Source: Oxynema aestuarii AP17 (GTDB taxonomy: Bacteria; Cyanobacteriota; Cyanobacteriia; Cyanobacteriales; Laspinemataceae). Taken from it: a stretch of 64,000 nt of DNA. Position numbers and translations under genes: made by a program. A model generated the notes under the pieces. That model was given only the letters and a program-made list of their open reading frames with translations, had not been told where the DNA came from and did not search any database. Positions 9,595 through 18,560 of the stretch are shown piece after piece; positions within the stretch are counted from its first letter, which is position 1, and the number at the start of each line of letters is the position of its first letter. The stretch covers positions 2,666,001 through 2,730,000 of the forward strand of contig NZ_CP051167.1 in NCBI RefSeq assembly GCF_012295525.1, written 5' to 3'.

Positions 9595-10944
9595 ATGATG
9601 CCTAACTTTCGATTTTTTTTACCTTACGTCACTCTCATCCTCGCCGGATGTAATGCGATCGCGCCGACAGGCGATCGGCCCGCGACGACCCCAGAAACTA
9701 CGAATACAGCAACGGAGGCGATCGGTAGCGAAACGACCCCAAGCGCCCCCAATCGCCTCGAAACGGCAGTTTTATCCCCCCAACCGATTCGCATTTCCGC
9801 CGCCAACCTCCCCGAACCGTTCCACAGCGACAGCGTCGCCAAACCGCCGCAAGTCGTCCCCATTCCCGATCGCCCCATTTTAAACGTCCCCGAAGGGTTC
9901 GAGGTCAACATTTTCGCCGAAGGACTGACGAGTCCGCGTTGGTTGGCGCTGACGCCGACCGGAGACGTTCTGGTGACCGAAACCCCAAACAACCAAATTC
10001 GCCGCTTGCGCGATACTGACGGCGACGGCGTGGCGGACGAGCAAAATATCTTTGCCGATCGCACAAATGGCTTAAATTTACCCTTTGGGATGGCGTTTAC
10101 CTCCGATTCATTCTTTTTAGGAAATACCGGAGAAGTCCGCCGCTTCAACTATCAAAACGGACAACCTCAACTCACCGGAAACGGAGAAAAAATTGCCGAC
10201 TTACCAGGAGAAGGATACCGCCAACATTGGACGCGCAACGTAGTTGTTTCTCCGGACGGACAGCAGCTTTACGTTTCCGTCGGTTCGCGATCGAATGTAG
10301 ACCGAGAAGAATTACCGCGCGCTTCCGTCCAAGTGATGAATTTAGACGGATCGCAAGTCGAAATCTTTGCCTTTGGTTTGCGTAATCCAGTGGGGTTAGA
10401 TTTTCACCCGATAACCGGAAAACTTTATACGACAGTCAACGAACGCGATGGATTGGGAAATGATTTAGTTCCGGACTATTTGACGGGATTGAATCGAGGG
10501 GAATTTTACGGATGGCCTTATGCCTATTTTTCTCCACAAAATTTAGACCCGCGCCGGACGGTCAACGGACGCAGCGAAGCGCCCGAATTAGTCCAAAAAA
10601 CAAAGATGCCCGATGTTTTATTTCAAGCCCATTCTGCGGCATTGGGGTTGCAATTTTACGACGGTGAAAGCTTTCCAGAACGCTATCACAATGGAGCATT
10701 TGTGGCCTTTCGCGGTAGTTGGAACCGCGATCGCGCGACGGGATATAAACTCGTTTTCGTTCCTTTCGACGAGAACGGACAACCCCAGGATTATTATGAG
10801 GATTTTCTCACCGGATTTTTGGCGAACGAAGAAACACCGACTACCTGGGGACGCCCGGTGAGTGTTTTAGTTTTAAATGATGGTAGTCTATTATTTACTG
10901 AAGAATCGAATAATCGCATTTATCGGATTCAGTATCGACCGTAG
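9595..10944 (+). CDS. Lipoprotein of the soluble PQQ sugar (sorbosone) dehydrogenase family
   Basis: 449 residues. The N-terminus has a hydrophobic signal followed by LILAGC, a lipobox for lipid attachment at Cys. After a Thr/Pro-rich linker the body is a six-bladed beta-propeller of the glucose/sorbosone dehydrogenase family: LNVPEGFEVNIFAEGLTSPRWLALTPTGDVLVTE is the classic opening, DTDGDGVAD looks like a calcium loop, and FGLRNPVGLDFHP and HSAALGLQFYDG follow. Such enzymes oxidise sugars with PQQ, although cyanobacterial members have not generally been shown to be active. It appears to be a single gene. Confidence 0.8.
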   Translation: MMPNFRFFLPYVTLILAGCNAIAPTGDRPATTPETTNTATEAIGSETTPSAPNRLETAVLSPQPIRISAANLPEPFHSDSVAKPPQVVPIPDRPILNVPEGFEVNIFAEGLTSPRWLALTPTGDVLVTETPNNQIRRLRDTDGDGVADEQNIFADRTNGLNLPFGMAFTSDSFFLGNTGEVRRFNYQNGQPQLTGNGEKIADLPGEGYRQHWTRNVVVSPDGQQLYVSVGSRSNVDREELPRASVQVMNLDGSQVEIFAFGLRNPVGLDFHPITGKLYTTVNERDGLGNDLVPDYLTGLNRGEFYGWPYAYFSPQNLDPRRTVNGRSEAPELVQKTKMPDVLFQAHSAALGLQFYDGESFPERYHNGAFVAFRGSWNRDRATGYKLVFVPFDENGQPQDYYEDFLTGFLANEETPTTWGRPVSVLVLNDGSLLFTEESNNRIYRIQYRP

Positions 10945-11123
10945 ACCAATGCAAGGGCGATCGTCTATTTTTAAACAATTTCATAGCTTTTCTCGCAAAT
11001 ATGCGATAATTGTTTTGGGACTAGATTTATTCCGCTCTACAGCATTTTCCTCTGCTAGGCAAGACATTTAGAACTCCCGAGAGCTGTATCTACCTGACCA
11101 ATCTGAGAAAAGCTACATCCATT

Positions 11124-11786
11124 TTACTGACAATCCCGGTTGGAAATTGTACCGTCTGGCATCGTAGTTTCGCATAACTTTACTTTTTCCATTAACGCTC
11201 CTTTTACACTGGCATAAGTAAAATCAGCACGGGTTAAATCAGCCCCAGTAAAATCAACATTAGGTAAGCCCGTTTCTCCGGCGGGAGTAAAGCCAACTGC
11301 TTGAAAATTTGCCCCAGTTAAATTGGCATGTCTAAAATTAGTATCGCTCAAGTAAGTACAAGTTCCCGCCCCACAAGAAAAATCGGCTTGAGATAAATTA
11401 GCCCCTTCAAAGTTTGCCCTTGCTAGGTTAGCTTGTCTCAAAATCGCTCTTTCCAGATTCGCCTTGGAAAAATTCGCGTCGCTTAATTGGGTGGCTCCAA
11501 AAATCGCCTCTTGAAGGTTGGCGCCGGAAAAGTCGGCTTCGTTGAAGTTTCGTAAGGCGAAATCCTCAAAAGCAAGGTCACAGTTTTGACAAGAATTGAT
11601 TTCTCGATTTAAAAATCTCTCTTTTTTAATTTCGGGTCGATTGGAATCGGCGATTAAAATCGCGGGTACGGTCATAAATCCGGCGAGGTAACAGACGCAA
11701 CCCAAGGCGCAAGAGCGAGGATTTATCCATTTTTGCCAAGGCGAACGGGAATCTTTTTGAAGTGAGTTTTGACGGTTGTCTTCCAT
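11124..11786 (-). CDS. Membrane-anchored pentapeptide-repeat protein
   Basis: 220 residues from the ATG at 11786, preferred because it gives a basic N-terminus before a transmembrane helix (CVCYLAGFMTVPAILIA); a longer frame extends 48 codons upstream. Residues ~75-200 contain A(D/N)FxxANL-type pentapeptide repeats predicted to form a right-handed quadrilateral beta-helix. Extra cysteines (SCQNCDL, CGAGTC) may make disulfides if this part is exported. Role unknown. Confidence 0.7.
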   Translation of the reverse strand: MEDNRQNSLQKDSRSPWQKWINPRSCALGCVCYLAGFMTVPAILIADSNRPEIKKERFLNREINSCQNCDLAFEDFALRNFNEADFSGANLQEAIFGATQLSDANFSKANLERAILRQANLARANFEGANLSQADFSCGAGTCTYLSDTNFRHANLTGANFQAVGFTPAGETGLPNVDFTGADLTRADFTYASVKGALMEKVKLCETTMPDGTISNRDCQ

Positions 11787-11913
11787 ATTTGCCCTCGAAG
11801 AGAAGGGGGACTGATATAGGAGCTGAAGTGACGCGCAAACTGAAAAGGTTGGATCTGATTGTAATCTAAAAATTGAATCTCTTGCTTTTTGCCTCTCGTT
11901 AACGCTGTAACCC

Positions 11914-11942
11914 AAAAAAATAACCCTCACAGAGGAGGGTTG
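11914..11942 (-). terminator. Rho-independent terminator, minus strand
   Basis: On the minus strand AACCCTC and GAGGGTT form a hairpin followed by ATTTTTTT. It lies directly after the stop of the small membrane-protein gene at 11976-12212. Confidence 0.75.
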
Positions 11943-11975
11943 GGAAAATTGGAGATTTAGGCCGAGCCACAGACA

Positions 11976-12212
11976 TTATTCAGGTAAGTTGTTGCTGGCG
12001 TAAGCATCCATGCGATAAGCGGGAACCCGATCTTTATAGTCGATATCTTGTCCGGTAATTGTTTTCGCTAATTGCTCGAAGGATTCGGAGCGCCAGTTGC
12101 GTTCGTGGATGGGTTTGGTTTGTTCGCCTCGGAAGTAAGCTTGGGTTCCGATGACGGCGGCGGCGGCCCAACCTGCGATAAATAAGGCAATCAAAATGGT
12201 GAAAGTAGCCAT
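11976..12212 (-). CDS. Small single-pass membrane protein
   Basis: 78 residues: an N-terminal hydrophobic helix (TFTILIALFIAGWAAAAVIGTQAYF) and a polar tail with NWRSESFEQLAKTITG. The size, topology and position just downstream of psb34 on the same strand suggest a small thylakoid protein of the photosystem-assembly kind, but I cannot name it with confidence. A terminator follows immediately, and a good RBS-like GAGGACAT precedes the start. Confidence 0.65.
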   Translation of the reverse strand: MATFTILIALFIAGWAAAAVIGTQAYFRGEQTKPIHERNWRSESFEQLAKTITGQDIDYKDRVPAYRMDAYASNNLPE

Positions 12213-12308
12213 ATCTGTGATGTCCTCGATTGAAATTTACAAAATTTACAAGTTTACAAACGTACAAATGTACAAAAAACGTAGATTAAAGCGAACCGAA
12301 GTGGTTTT

Positions 12309-12479
12309 CTAGCTGACCCCTGCCGCGACTAAGAGCAGTCCGGTAAACAAGAGGATGGAGAAGGCACCTTGGAGCATGTAACGGCGTTGCTGGGCTTGAG
12401 AGGGATATTGGGCGTAATACATTTTCGGTTCGGTGGCGTAGTTGTTGAGGATGCCGCGTTCGTCGGTGGTGGTGTACAT
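12309..12479 (-). CDS. psb34: Psb34 (Ssl1498 family) photosystem II assembly protein
   Basis: 56 residues. The N-terminus MYTTTDERGILNNYATEPKMY, the middle PSQAQQRRY and one C-terminal transmembrane helix (AFSILLFTGLLLVAAGVS) match the Ssl1498/Psb34 family, which binds CP47 intermediates during photosystem II assembly or repair. GGAGT is present just before the ATG. The upstream region carries an RpaB-like HLR1 box, in keeping with light-stress control. Transcription runs toward the small membrane-protein gene at 11976-12212. Confidence 0.85.
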   Translation of the reverse strand: MYTTTDERGILNNYATEPKMYYAQYPSQAQQRRYMLQGAFSILLFTGLLLVAAGVS

Positions 12480-12515
12480 GGCGATGAACTCCTTTCGTTT
12501 GCCTTGTTGTTAACT

Positions 12516-12533
12516 AATGTAACGCAGTGTAAA
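12516..12533 (-). promoter_or_regulatory. HLR1-like (RpaB) box upstream of psb34
   Basis: On the minus strand the sequence reads TTTACACT-GC-GTTACATT, two direct repeats separated by two bases. It fits the published HLR1 pattern (G/T)TTACA(T/A)(T/A)NN(G/T)TTACA(T/A)(T/A) with one mismatch, 37 bases upstream of the psb34 start. Confidence 0.6.
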
Positions 12534-12704
12534 GAAATATTACTGTGACTTGACAAGAAAAAAATCGTGATCTTTGTCACGAGGAGGAAGGGTTGGGGCG
12601 CCGACGGGGGGCAAAAACTGAGGGGGATGTCTGTTGTTTTATGCCTTGATTCAGTTAGAGTGAAAAACTGAGCAAGCCTTTAAGCAGATGATTTCCGATT
12701 GGTT

Positions 12705-13925
12705 ATGCAGCAGCCCCCGAGCGAACACCCCGAGCTCAATTGCCTTTCGATGCAACTGAGCGGTCAACCGATTTCCGACCCAACCCAAGATACGGAATTC
12801 CTCGATCTCTACGTGAGTCTCCACTTTCACGAAGCGTGGCAAAGCATCGAGGAGGGGCGTTTCAAATTTGGGGCGATCGGTGGCACCCTGAAGCTGGCGC
12901 TCGATCGCGCCGAAATGGCGGTAGACGAGAGCGAACCCCCGAGCCGTACTGTCAACTTTGACGGGGAGGCGATCGCCGTTGAGGTCACCCGAGGGGGTAG
13001 CGAACGGCAACCCACCTGGACTTGGACTCTCAAAAGTGGCGCCCCGGTTCTGCACGGCGGGATCGATCGCCTCAAACTCGGAAGAGCGCGACTGACGGGC
13101 CAACCGTTCTCCATCGAAGCCACCTTTGAAGTCAGCGCCGCCAACCTCGCCTTGATCGAAGCCGAACGGTTGTGGCCCCACGACATCAGTCCCAACAAAC
13201 ACGGCGTTCTCGAACGGCGGCTGATCCAAGAGCTAGCGGCGTTCAAACTGCAACCGTATCTCAGCCGGGTCGAACTGCGCTACAGCAGCTTAGACCGGGA
13301 ACCGAGCCTCACCCAATACGAGATCGACGCCTCGGAGACGGGATTCGATCGCCTCCAAGAAACGATCGCCCGGGTCATGGACGCCAAAACCGACGACTTC
13401 ACCGAACTGGCCCAACTCGCCGAACTCGACCTACTCCAAGATTTTGCGGGCGCCAAACTCTGGGGCTGCAATTTGAGCGGTGTCGATCTCAGTGGAGCCA
13501 ACCTGGAAGGAACCAAACTGCGCGGCGCCGACTTGTGCGATGCGGATTTAAGCGAAGCGAACTTGCGCGGCGTCCAACTCGGCGGCGCCGATCTGAGTGG
13601 GGCACTGTTGAGCGATGCCAACTTAGAACGGGCCGACTTGCATCGCTGTAGCTTGGCGTTGGCGAATTTAAGCGGCGCCAATCTGGTCGGCGCCAATTTA
13701 ACCGAAGCCAACTTAAGCAACGCCAATCTCAGCGATGCCAAGTTGATGGGAGCGAACCTGAGTGGGGCCGACCTTCACCAAGCCGGATTAGTGTTGACCG
13801 ATTTGACGGAAACGAACTTAACCGGGGTCAAAGTCGAAGGCGCGCGGTTTAAAAAAGATGCGGGTTTGTCTGTCGAAATCGAACAGATGTTAAAAGCAGG
13901 CGGCGCTATTTTTGAGGAAGCGTGA
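12705..13925 (+). CDS. Pentapeptide-repeat protein with unknown N-terminal domain
   Basis: 406 residues from the ATG at 12705; a TTG two codons earlier is possible. Residues ~1-235 form a beta-rich domain I do not recognise. Residues ~250-390 carry about 25 A(D/N)LxxANL repeats, predicted to stack as a quadrilateral beta-helix. It is soluble, with no signal peptide. The gene is 14 bases upstream of another pentapeptide gene on the same strand and probably cotranscribed with it. Confidence 0.75.
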   Translation: MQQPPSEHPELNCLSMQLSGQPISDPTQDTEFLDLYVSLHFHEAWQSIEEGRFKFGAIGGTLKLALDRAEMAVDESEPPSRTVNFDGEAIAVEVTRGGSERQPTWTWTLKSGAPVLHGGIDRLKLGRARLTGQPFSIEATFEVSAANLALIEAERLWPHDISPNKHGVLERRLIQELAAFKLQPYLSRVELRYSSLDREPSLTQYEIDASETGFDRLQETIARVMDAKTDDFTELAQLAELDLLQDFAGAKLWGCNLSGVDLSGANLEGTKLRGADLCDADLSEANLRGVQLGGADLSGALLSDANLERADLHRCSLALANLSGANLVGANLTEANLSNANLSDAKLMGANLSGADLHQAGLVLTDLTETNLTGVKVEGARFKKDAGLSVEIEQMLKAGGAIFEEA

Positions 13926-13939
13926 GCTAGGGGAGTGGG

Positions 13940-15010
13940 ATGAGTGTAGAAGAGGGCGATCGCCTGCTGAAAGCGGGAATCGAGCGCTATCAAAACAACG
14001 AATTTGAGGCGGCTTTAGATGCCTGGGAGCAGGCCGGAGAAATTTATCAAAAAGTGGGCGATCGCGCCCGCGAAGGGGCGGCTGTAGGCAACTGCGGCGC
14101 GGTTTATCAGGCACTAGGACGCTTGCACGAGGCGATCGCCGCTTACGAGCGACATCGGGCGATCGCCGACGAGATCGCCGATCGCACCGGACACCTCAAT
14201 GCGCTCTTTAATTTGAGCAACACTCATGCCGCTCTCGGCGACTTCGAGCGGGCGATCGCCTGCCAGCAGCAACGCCTCGCGATCGCCCGCCAACTCGGCG
14301 ATCGGCGCTTGGAATGCAGCGTCCTGTCCGAGTTGCAGCGTCATTACACCACCAGTGGCAACCCCTCCCAAGCCCGAGCCTGCCAGCGCGATCGCGCTTA
14401 CATCGCCCGAGAACTGTTCGATCTCAGTCCCAACCGCGATTTTCAAAACTTTTGTACCGAACTCGGTCTCGACCTGCGCCGGGACTTTGCCGGAGCGAAT
14501 TTGAGTGGCTTGGATCTCGACGACGCCGATTTTGCCAACGCCAACCTCCAAGGCACCTGTTTGAGTCGCTGTTCTCTCCAACTGGCGAACTTTTGCGGCG
14601 CCGATCTCTCCGATGCGGATCTCGTGGACACTCTTGCTATTAACGCCAACTTCAACCGCGCCAACTTACAGCGTGCCCACCTGCGTCGCGCCGATTTACG
14701 CACCAACTTAAGCGGCGCCAACTTGCAACAAGCCTGTTTGGAAGGCGCTAATTTAACCGCAGCTTACCTGCAAGGCGCCAACCTCAGCGAAGCGAATTTG
14801 AGCGGCGCCAGTCTGAAAAATGCGGATTTAAAAGGGAGCAATTTGACCGGGGCCAACCTGACTGCCGTGGATTTGACCCGGGCTGAATTGAATGAGGCGA
14901 CGGTCAGCAAAACCCGCTTTGTCGCGGCGATCGGACTGTCTCCCGAAGTGGAAAATCAATTGCGCGATCGCGGGGCGATCGTCGAAAGCGAAAGACCCGA
15001 GAGCGAGTAA
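13940..15010 (+). CDS. TPR plus pentapeptide-repeat fusion protein
   Basis: 356 residues. Residues ~1-165 contain four tetratricopeptide repeats (GIERYQNNEFEAALDAWEQAGEIYQKVGD and three more). Residues ~185-340 contain pentapeptide repeats of the A(N/D)L type. TPRs usually bind peptides, so this is likely a scaffold. It follows the preceding pentapeptide gene by only 14 bases, which suggests an operon of two paralogous scaffolds. The partner is unknown. Confidence 0.8.
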   Translation: MSVEEGDRLLKAGIERYQNNEFEAALDAWEQAGEIYQKVGDRAREGAAVGNCGAVYQALGRLHEAIAAYERHRAIADEIADRTGHLNALFNLSNTHAALGDFERAIACQQQRLAIARQLGDRRLECSVLSELQRHYTTSGNPSQARACQRDRAYIARELFDLSPNRDFQNFCTELGLDLRRDFAGANLSGLDLDDADFANANLQGTCLSRCSLQLANFCGADLSDADLVDTLAINANFNRANLQRAHLRRADLRTNLSGANLQQACLEGANLTAAYLQGANLSEANLSGASLKNADLKGSNLTGANLTAVDLTRAELNEATVSKTRFVAAIGLSPEVENQLRDRGAIVESERPESE

Positions 15011-15063
15011 ACGCGGCTCGGGCCTTGAGGTAAATGTCGAATCGATCGAACGGATGCGGCAAT

Positions 15064-15207
15064 TTACATTAAGCCAATTTGAGACAAGATCCCTTGTCCG
15101 GTCATCAACTCGGTGAGTAGACCGATCAGAAACCCGAGCATCGCCAAACGACCGTTCCAGGTTTCCGCAAATTGGGTAAAGCCAAATTTCGTGGTTTCGT
15201 TATCCAT
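15064..15207 (-). CDS. hli: High-light-inducible one-helix chlorophyll-binding protein (copy 1)
   Basis: 47 residues: a short polar start, then the chlorophyll-binding signature with ETWNGRLAMLGF in a single transmembrane helix, ending LSQIGLM. Hlips bind chlorophyll and carotenoid and protect photosystem II assembly intermediates under high light. Apart from residues 2-3 (DN against NE), the protein is identical to the next gene, so this is a recent tandem duplication. Confidence 0.93.
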   Translation of the reverse strand: MDNETTKFGFTQFAETWNGRLAMLGFLIGLLTELMTGQGILSQIGLM

Positions 15208-15271
15208 GTTTACAATTACTCCTGCTGTTGCAATTTTTAAAAACTCAAACGTCGCACAACCGACGGGAGAT

Positions 15272-15415
15272 CTACATTAAGCCGATTTGAGACAAGATCC
15301 CTTGTCCGGTCATCAGCTCGGTGAGCAGACCGATGAGGAACCCGAGCATCGCCAAGCGGCCATTCCAGGTTTCCGCAAATTGCGTGAATCCAAATTTGGT
15401 GGTTTCTTCGTTCAT
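15272..15415 (-). CDS. hli: High-light-inducible one-helix chlorophyll-binding protein (copy 2)
   Basis: 47 residues with the ETWNGRLAMLGF motif, differing from the downstream copy at 15064-15207 only in residues 2-3. The two genes are 64 bases apart on the same strand and probably cotranscribed, with this copy first. An HLR1-like sequence lies about 30 bases upstream of the start. Confidence 0.93.
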   Translation of the reverse strand: MNEETTKFGFTQFAETWNGRLAMLGFLIGLLTELMTGQGILSQIGLM

Positions 15416-15443
15416 GGCTCAGAAAACATTCCTTTTGTCAACC

Positions 15444-15461
15444 CTTGTAATATAAGTTAAC
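15444..15461 (-). promoter_or_regulatory. Possible HLR1-like (RpaB) box upstream of hli
   Basis: The minus strand reads GTTAACTT-AT-ATTACAAG, two HLR1-like halves two bases apart with several departures from consensus. The position upstream of a high-light gene supports it. Confidence 0.35.
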
Positions 15462-15805
15462 GCAAACAGCCTCGGAGTGCAACGTTTTATTAAAAAAATT
15501 TGACAAATATTGAGCAAGCCCCCCGCAGTTCCGAGGAGAGCGCCACCCCTTCAGCCCCCGAAACGACTGCCCTGCGTTCGATCGACGACGAGGGGGCGAT
15601 CGCCTCGGTATCCGTCCAAAGGCGAACTGGGGACGACCGGGGTTAAATTCTCCGGGCGAAACAAAATTATGGTTGCATCCATTCCTTATCTATAGGAGGA
15701 GATCGGGTCTTGAGGGGTCGTCCGGCGATCGCCAAACCCGGCAATGTTATTATCGCTGCTAGTCCGAGATCGGGCTGTCGTCCTTAATTTGTCCCGCTTC
15801 AATCA

Positions 15806-16480
15806 ATGTTGTTGTTAAATTTCTTCGGGCGAACTTGTCTCTATTTAGTCACGACGTTGGCGGTCGTGGCGATCGCCCTAATTGTCAAATTCTTGTCAAT
15901 TTTATTAGGAGATGAAATTGTCTATCAAATTCCCTTAATTGGCGATGCCTTTTTGAGCTTAGAAATCATGGAAATTCTGAATATTCTAGTATTCGGAATT
16001 CTCGGAATGGGATTCGGACTGGCGACAGTTTTGCTGCCCCGTTATTTCAGCAATCGAGTCAGCTTTTATACCCTCGTCGTACTCGTTCCTTTGATTTTTA
16101 GCACGAGTACAATTTTTCGTTATTATAATTGGGTTCAAGAATTCGCCTTTCGGGAAAATATTTCTTACGAACAGTCCCGAAGAATCACCAATACATTTTT
16201 AAAAAATCAGACGGGCGATCGCCAAGGCTTTGTCGGGTTCTATTTTTACACCGCGCAGTTTCCCAGCCTTCCTTATAAAGAGAAAGAAATGGTTCTGCTC
16301 GACGAACTGGAACAAAAAAGTAAAGACCGATTTTCTCGCTTCACCGGGTTAGACGATCGAATAGTTTCTTATTTATTTGCCGGACGAGGCTGGGGTTTGC
16401 GTTTCTTTTATTTATTTCTTTCGATTTTCGTGGCGATCGTTAACTTTCAAATTGGGATCAAACAAGTTAAACGGACTTGA
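15806..16480 (+). CDS. Hypothetical multi-pass membrane protein
   Basis: 224 residues with about four hydrophobic helices: residues ~10-35, ~55-78, ~88-105 and a C-terminal one (~198-215). A soluble stretch between helices 3 and 4 (residues ~110-195) is rich in aromatic and charged residues. No motif is recognised. It appears monocistronic between the hli genes and a glycosyltransferase. Confidence 0.6.
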   Translation: MLLLNFFGRTCLYLVTTLAVVAIALIVKFLSILLGDEIVYQIPLIGDAFLSLEIMEILNILVFGILGMGFGLATVLLPRYFSNRVSFYTLVVLVPLIFSTSTIFRYYNWVQEFAFRENISYEQSRRITNTFLKNQTGDRQGFVGFYFYTAQFPSLPYKEKEMVLLDELEQKSKDRFSRFTGLDDRIVSYLFAGRGWGLRFFYLFLSIFVAIVNFQIGIKQVKRT

Positions 16481-17007
16481 ACGAATGGGGGCATTTTCCG
16501 GGGCAAGGATCTACGAAGTCTTCCGATCGCCTCCCGTTTAAAAACGGCAAGTTACACTAGAAAGATGGAGATCGCTCACTTCAAGAAAAACCACTAGATT
16601 CGACGAGCGGGGCGATCGCTGTTTTCAGAAAAATCAGTATTTTTACCGAACAACCAGGATCCAGAGATGAAGCTTAGGGACAGCATGAAGGCGATCGCTC
16701 AGTCCCTCAATCTTAATCTTTAATAAAAAGCGGCGATCGATAAAGCAAATTTAAACTTAAGACTCTGATTTTTCCGATGTGGCTTCAACCATGTTATAAC
16801 GGACTCGAAGATCTGGCCAACCCTTGAATCTCAATCGAGACCGACCGCGATCGCCATTCCAGATTTTCCTTAACTCTAAGATCTCCTAGTTTCCAAAGCT
16901 TTCAAGCTCGGAACGAACCCTAATTAATATAGATAGCCAGATAAAATTTCCTCCGTCCTTACAATCGATTATTTTGCCGCCAGAAACCTGGCTCTAGACG
17001 AACCATT
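16481..17007. other. Gene-free stretch upstream of the glycosyltransferase
   Basis: 527 bases with HIP1 octamers and no convincing frame or RNA gene. It probably holds the promoter of the wcaI-like gene, but I cannot place it. Confidence 0.35.
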
Positions 17008-18264
17008 ATGCGTATTCTGATTTACTCTTACAATTATCATCCCGAACCAATTGGAATCGCTCCGTTAATGACAGAATTAGCGGAAGGAATGGCGAAAAAA
17101 GGCCATAAAGTGCGGGTGATTACCGCCATGCCCAATTATCCGGAGCGTAAAATTTATGCTCCCTATCAAGGGAAATTTTTTATGGCCGAAATCGTGAACG
17201 GAGTAGTAGTCGAACGCTGTTTTATTTTTATTCGACCTCAGCCGACCTTATGGGATCGTCTGTTGTTAGATGGCAGTTTTGTCATTAATAGTTTGCCCCA
17301 AGCATTTAACGGTTGGCGTCCGGATGTAATTTTAGCAACGGTTCCGCCTTTACCCGTGTCGGTTCCCGCAACAGTTTTAGGGAAATTATTGCGATGTCCG
17401 GTCGTCTTAAATATTCAAGATATCCAACACGAGGCGGCGGTCTCGGTGGGATTGCTCAAAAATAAATTTGCGATCGAGGCGTTTACCCGCTTGGAGAGAT
17501 TTGCCTGTCATCAGGCGGATAAAATTACGGTTATTGCGGAAGGCTTTAGAGATAATTTATTAAATAAAGGAATTCCGGAAGAAAAAATTTCGTTGATTCA
17601 CAATTGGGTCGATGTTAATTTTATTCGACCCTTGCCAAAAGAGGAGAATTATTTCCGAATTCAGAATAACTTAACGGGGAAATTTGTCGTTTTATATTCG
17701 GGCAATATTGCGCTGACTCAGGATTTACCGACAGTGATTAAAGCGGCGGCGCGACTGAAGGATATTGCGGATATTCAATTTGCGATCGTGGGAGAAGAAA
17801 AGGCGATCGATCGCGTTCGTGATTATTGCGAAATGTATGACGCCCCCAATGTAATTTTGCGACCGTTTCAACCCCGAAAAAAACTACCGGAAATGTTGGC
17901 GGCTGCCGATGTAGGGTTGGTGGTTCAAAAAGCGAATGTCATTTCTTTTAATATGCCTTCTAAAATTCCGGTGTTGTTAGCAAGTGGTCGGGCGATTGTC
18001 GGGTCGGTTCCGGATACGGGAACGGCGGCGCAAGCGATTCGTAAAAGTGGCGGAGGGTTGGTGGTTCCGCCTCAAGATCCGGACCATTTGGCGGATGCCA
18101 TTCTCAAGCTTTATCACGATCGCGATTTGACGGAAACTCTCGGTCGCAAAGGTCGCGAACATGCGCTGGAGTGTTATGGGTTTGAGGATACCTTGAATAA
18201 GTATGAGGCGCTCTTTGAAGAGGTCGTGGCGCAGTCGAAAGCGCCCGATCGCCGATCGCATTGA
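17008..18264 (+). CDS. WcaI-like family 4 glycosyltransferase
   Basis: 418 residues. The N-terminal Rossmann half opens with MRILIYSYNYHPEPIGIAPLMTELAEG, the signature of the WcaI group (colanic-acid type glycosyltransferases). The C-terminal half has VVLYSGNIALTQDLPTVIKAA and a nucleotide-sugar region with FNMPSKIPVLLASGRAIVGSVPDTG and a Glu. It would add a sugar to a lipid-linked exopolysaccharide on the cytosolic side. A WcaF-like acetyltransferase and two family 2 glycosyltransferases lie 5-8 kb downstream, so polysaccharide genes are dispersed through this area. Confidence 0.85.
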   Translation: MRILIYSYNYHPEPIGIAPLMTELAEGMAKKGHKVRVITAMPNYPERKIYAPYQGKFFMAEIVNGVVVERCFIFIRPQPTLWDRLLLDGSFVINSLPQAFNGWRPDVILATVPPLPVSVPATVLGKLLRCPVVLNIQDIQHEAAVSVGLLKNKFAIEAFTRLERFACHQADKITVIAEGFRDNLLNKGIPEEKISLIHNWVDVNFIRPLPKEENYFRIQNNLTGKFVVLYSGNIALTQDLPTVIKAAARLKDIADIQFAIVGEEKAIDRVRDYCEMYDAPNVILRPFQPRKKLPEMLAAADVGLVVQKANVISFNMPSKIPVLLASGRAIVGSVPDTGTAAQAIRKSGGGLVVPPQDPDHLADAILKLYHDRDLTETLGRKGREHALECYGFEDTLNKYEALFEEVVAQSKAPDRRSH

Positions 18265-18560
18265 GTGCGGAACGGTCCTAGGGGACTCATGGAGATCGTC
18301 GCAGGGTTTCCAGGACGAGAGATAGCCTGGTTTCTGCCGTGCGTTTCCAATGGCTTTTGAGGGGAAAAGCTGGAGGTAGGGGGGAGCATTTGCGGGGGGT
18401 CAGGCAGAGGCGATCGCTTGTCTCTTAAAAGTTTAAAAAATGTAATTTAATTTTAGGAAAATTTACGCATTTTGCAGGAATTGCGATAAAAACTTAACTG
18501 TTATAATAAATTGAGTAAATACTTTTAAGTGTTTGTTAAGTTGTCGGGGGTGAAAAGACA

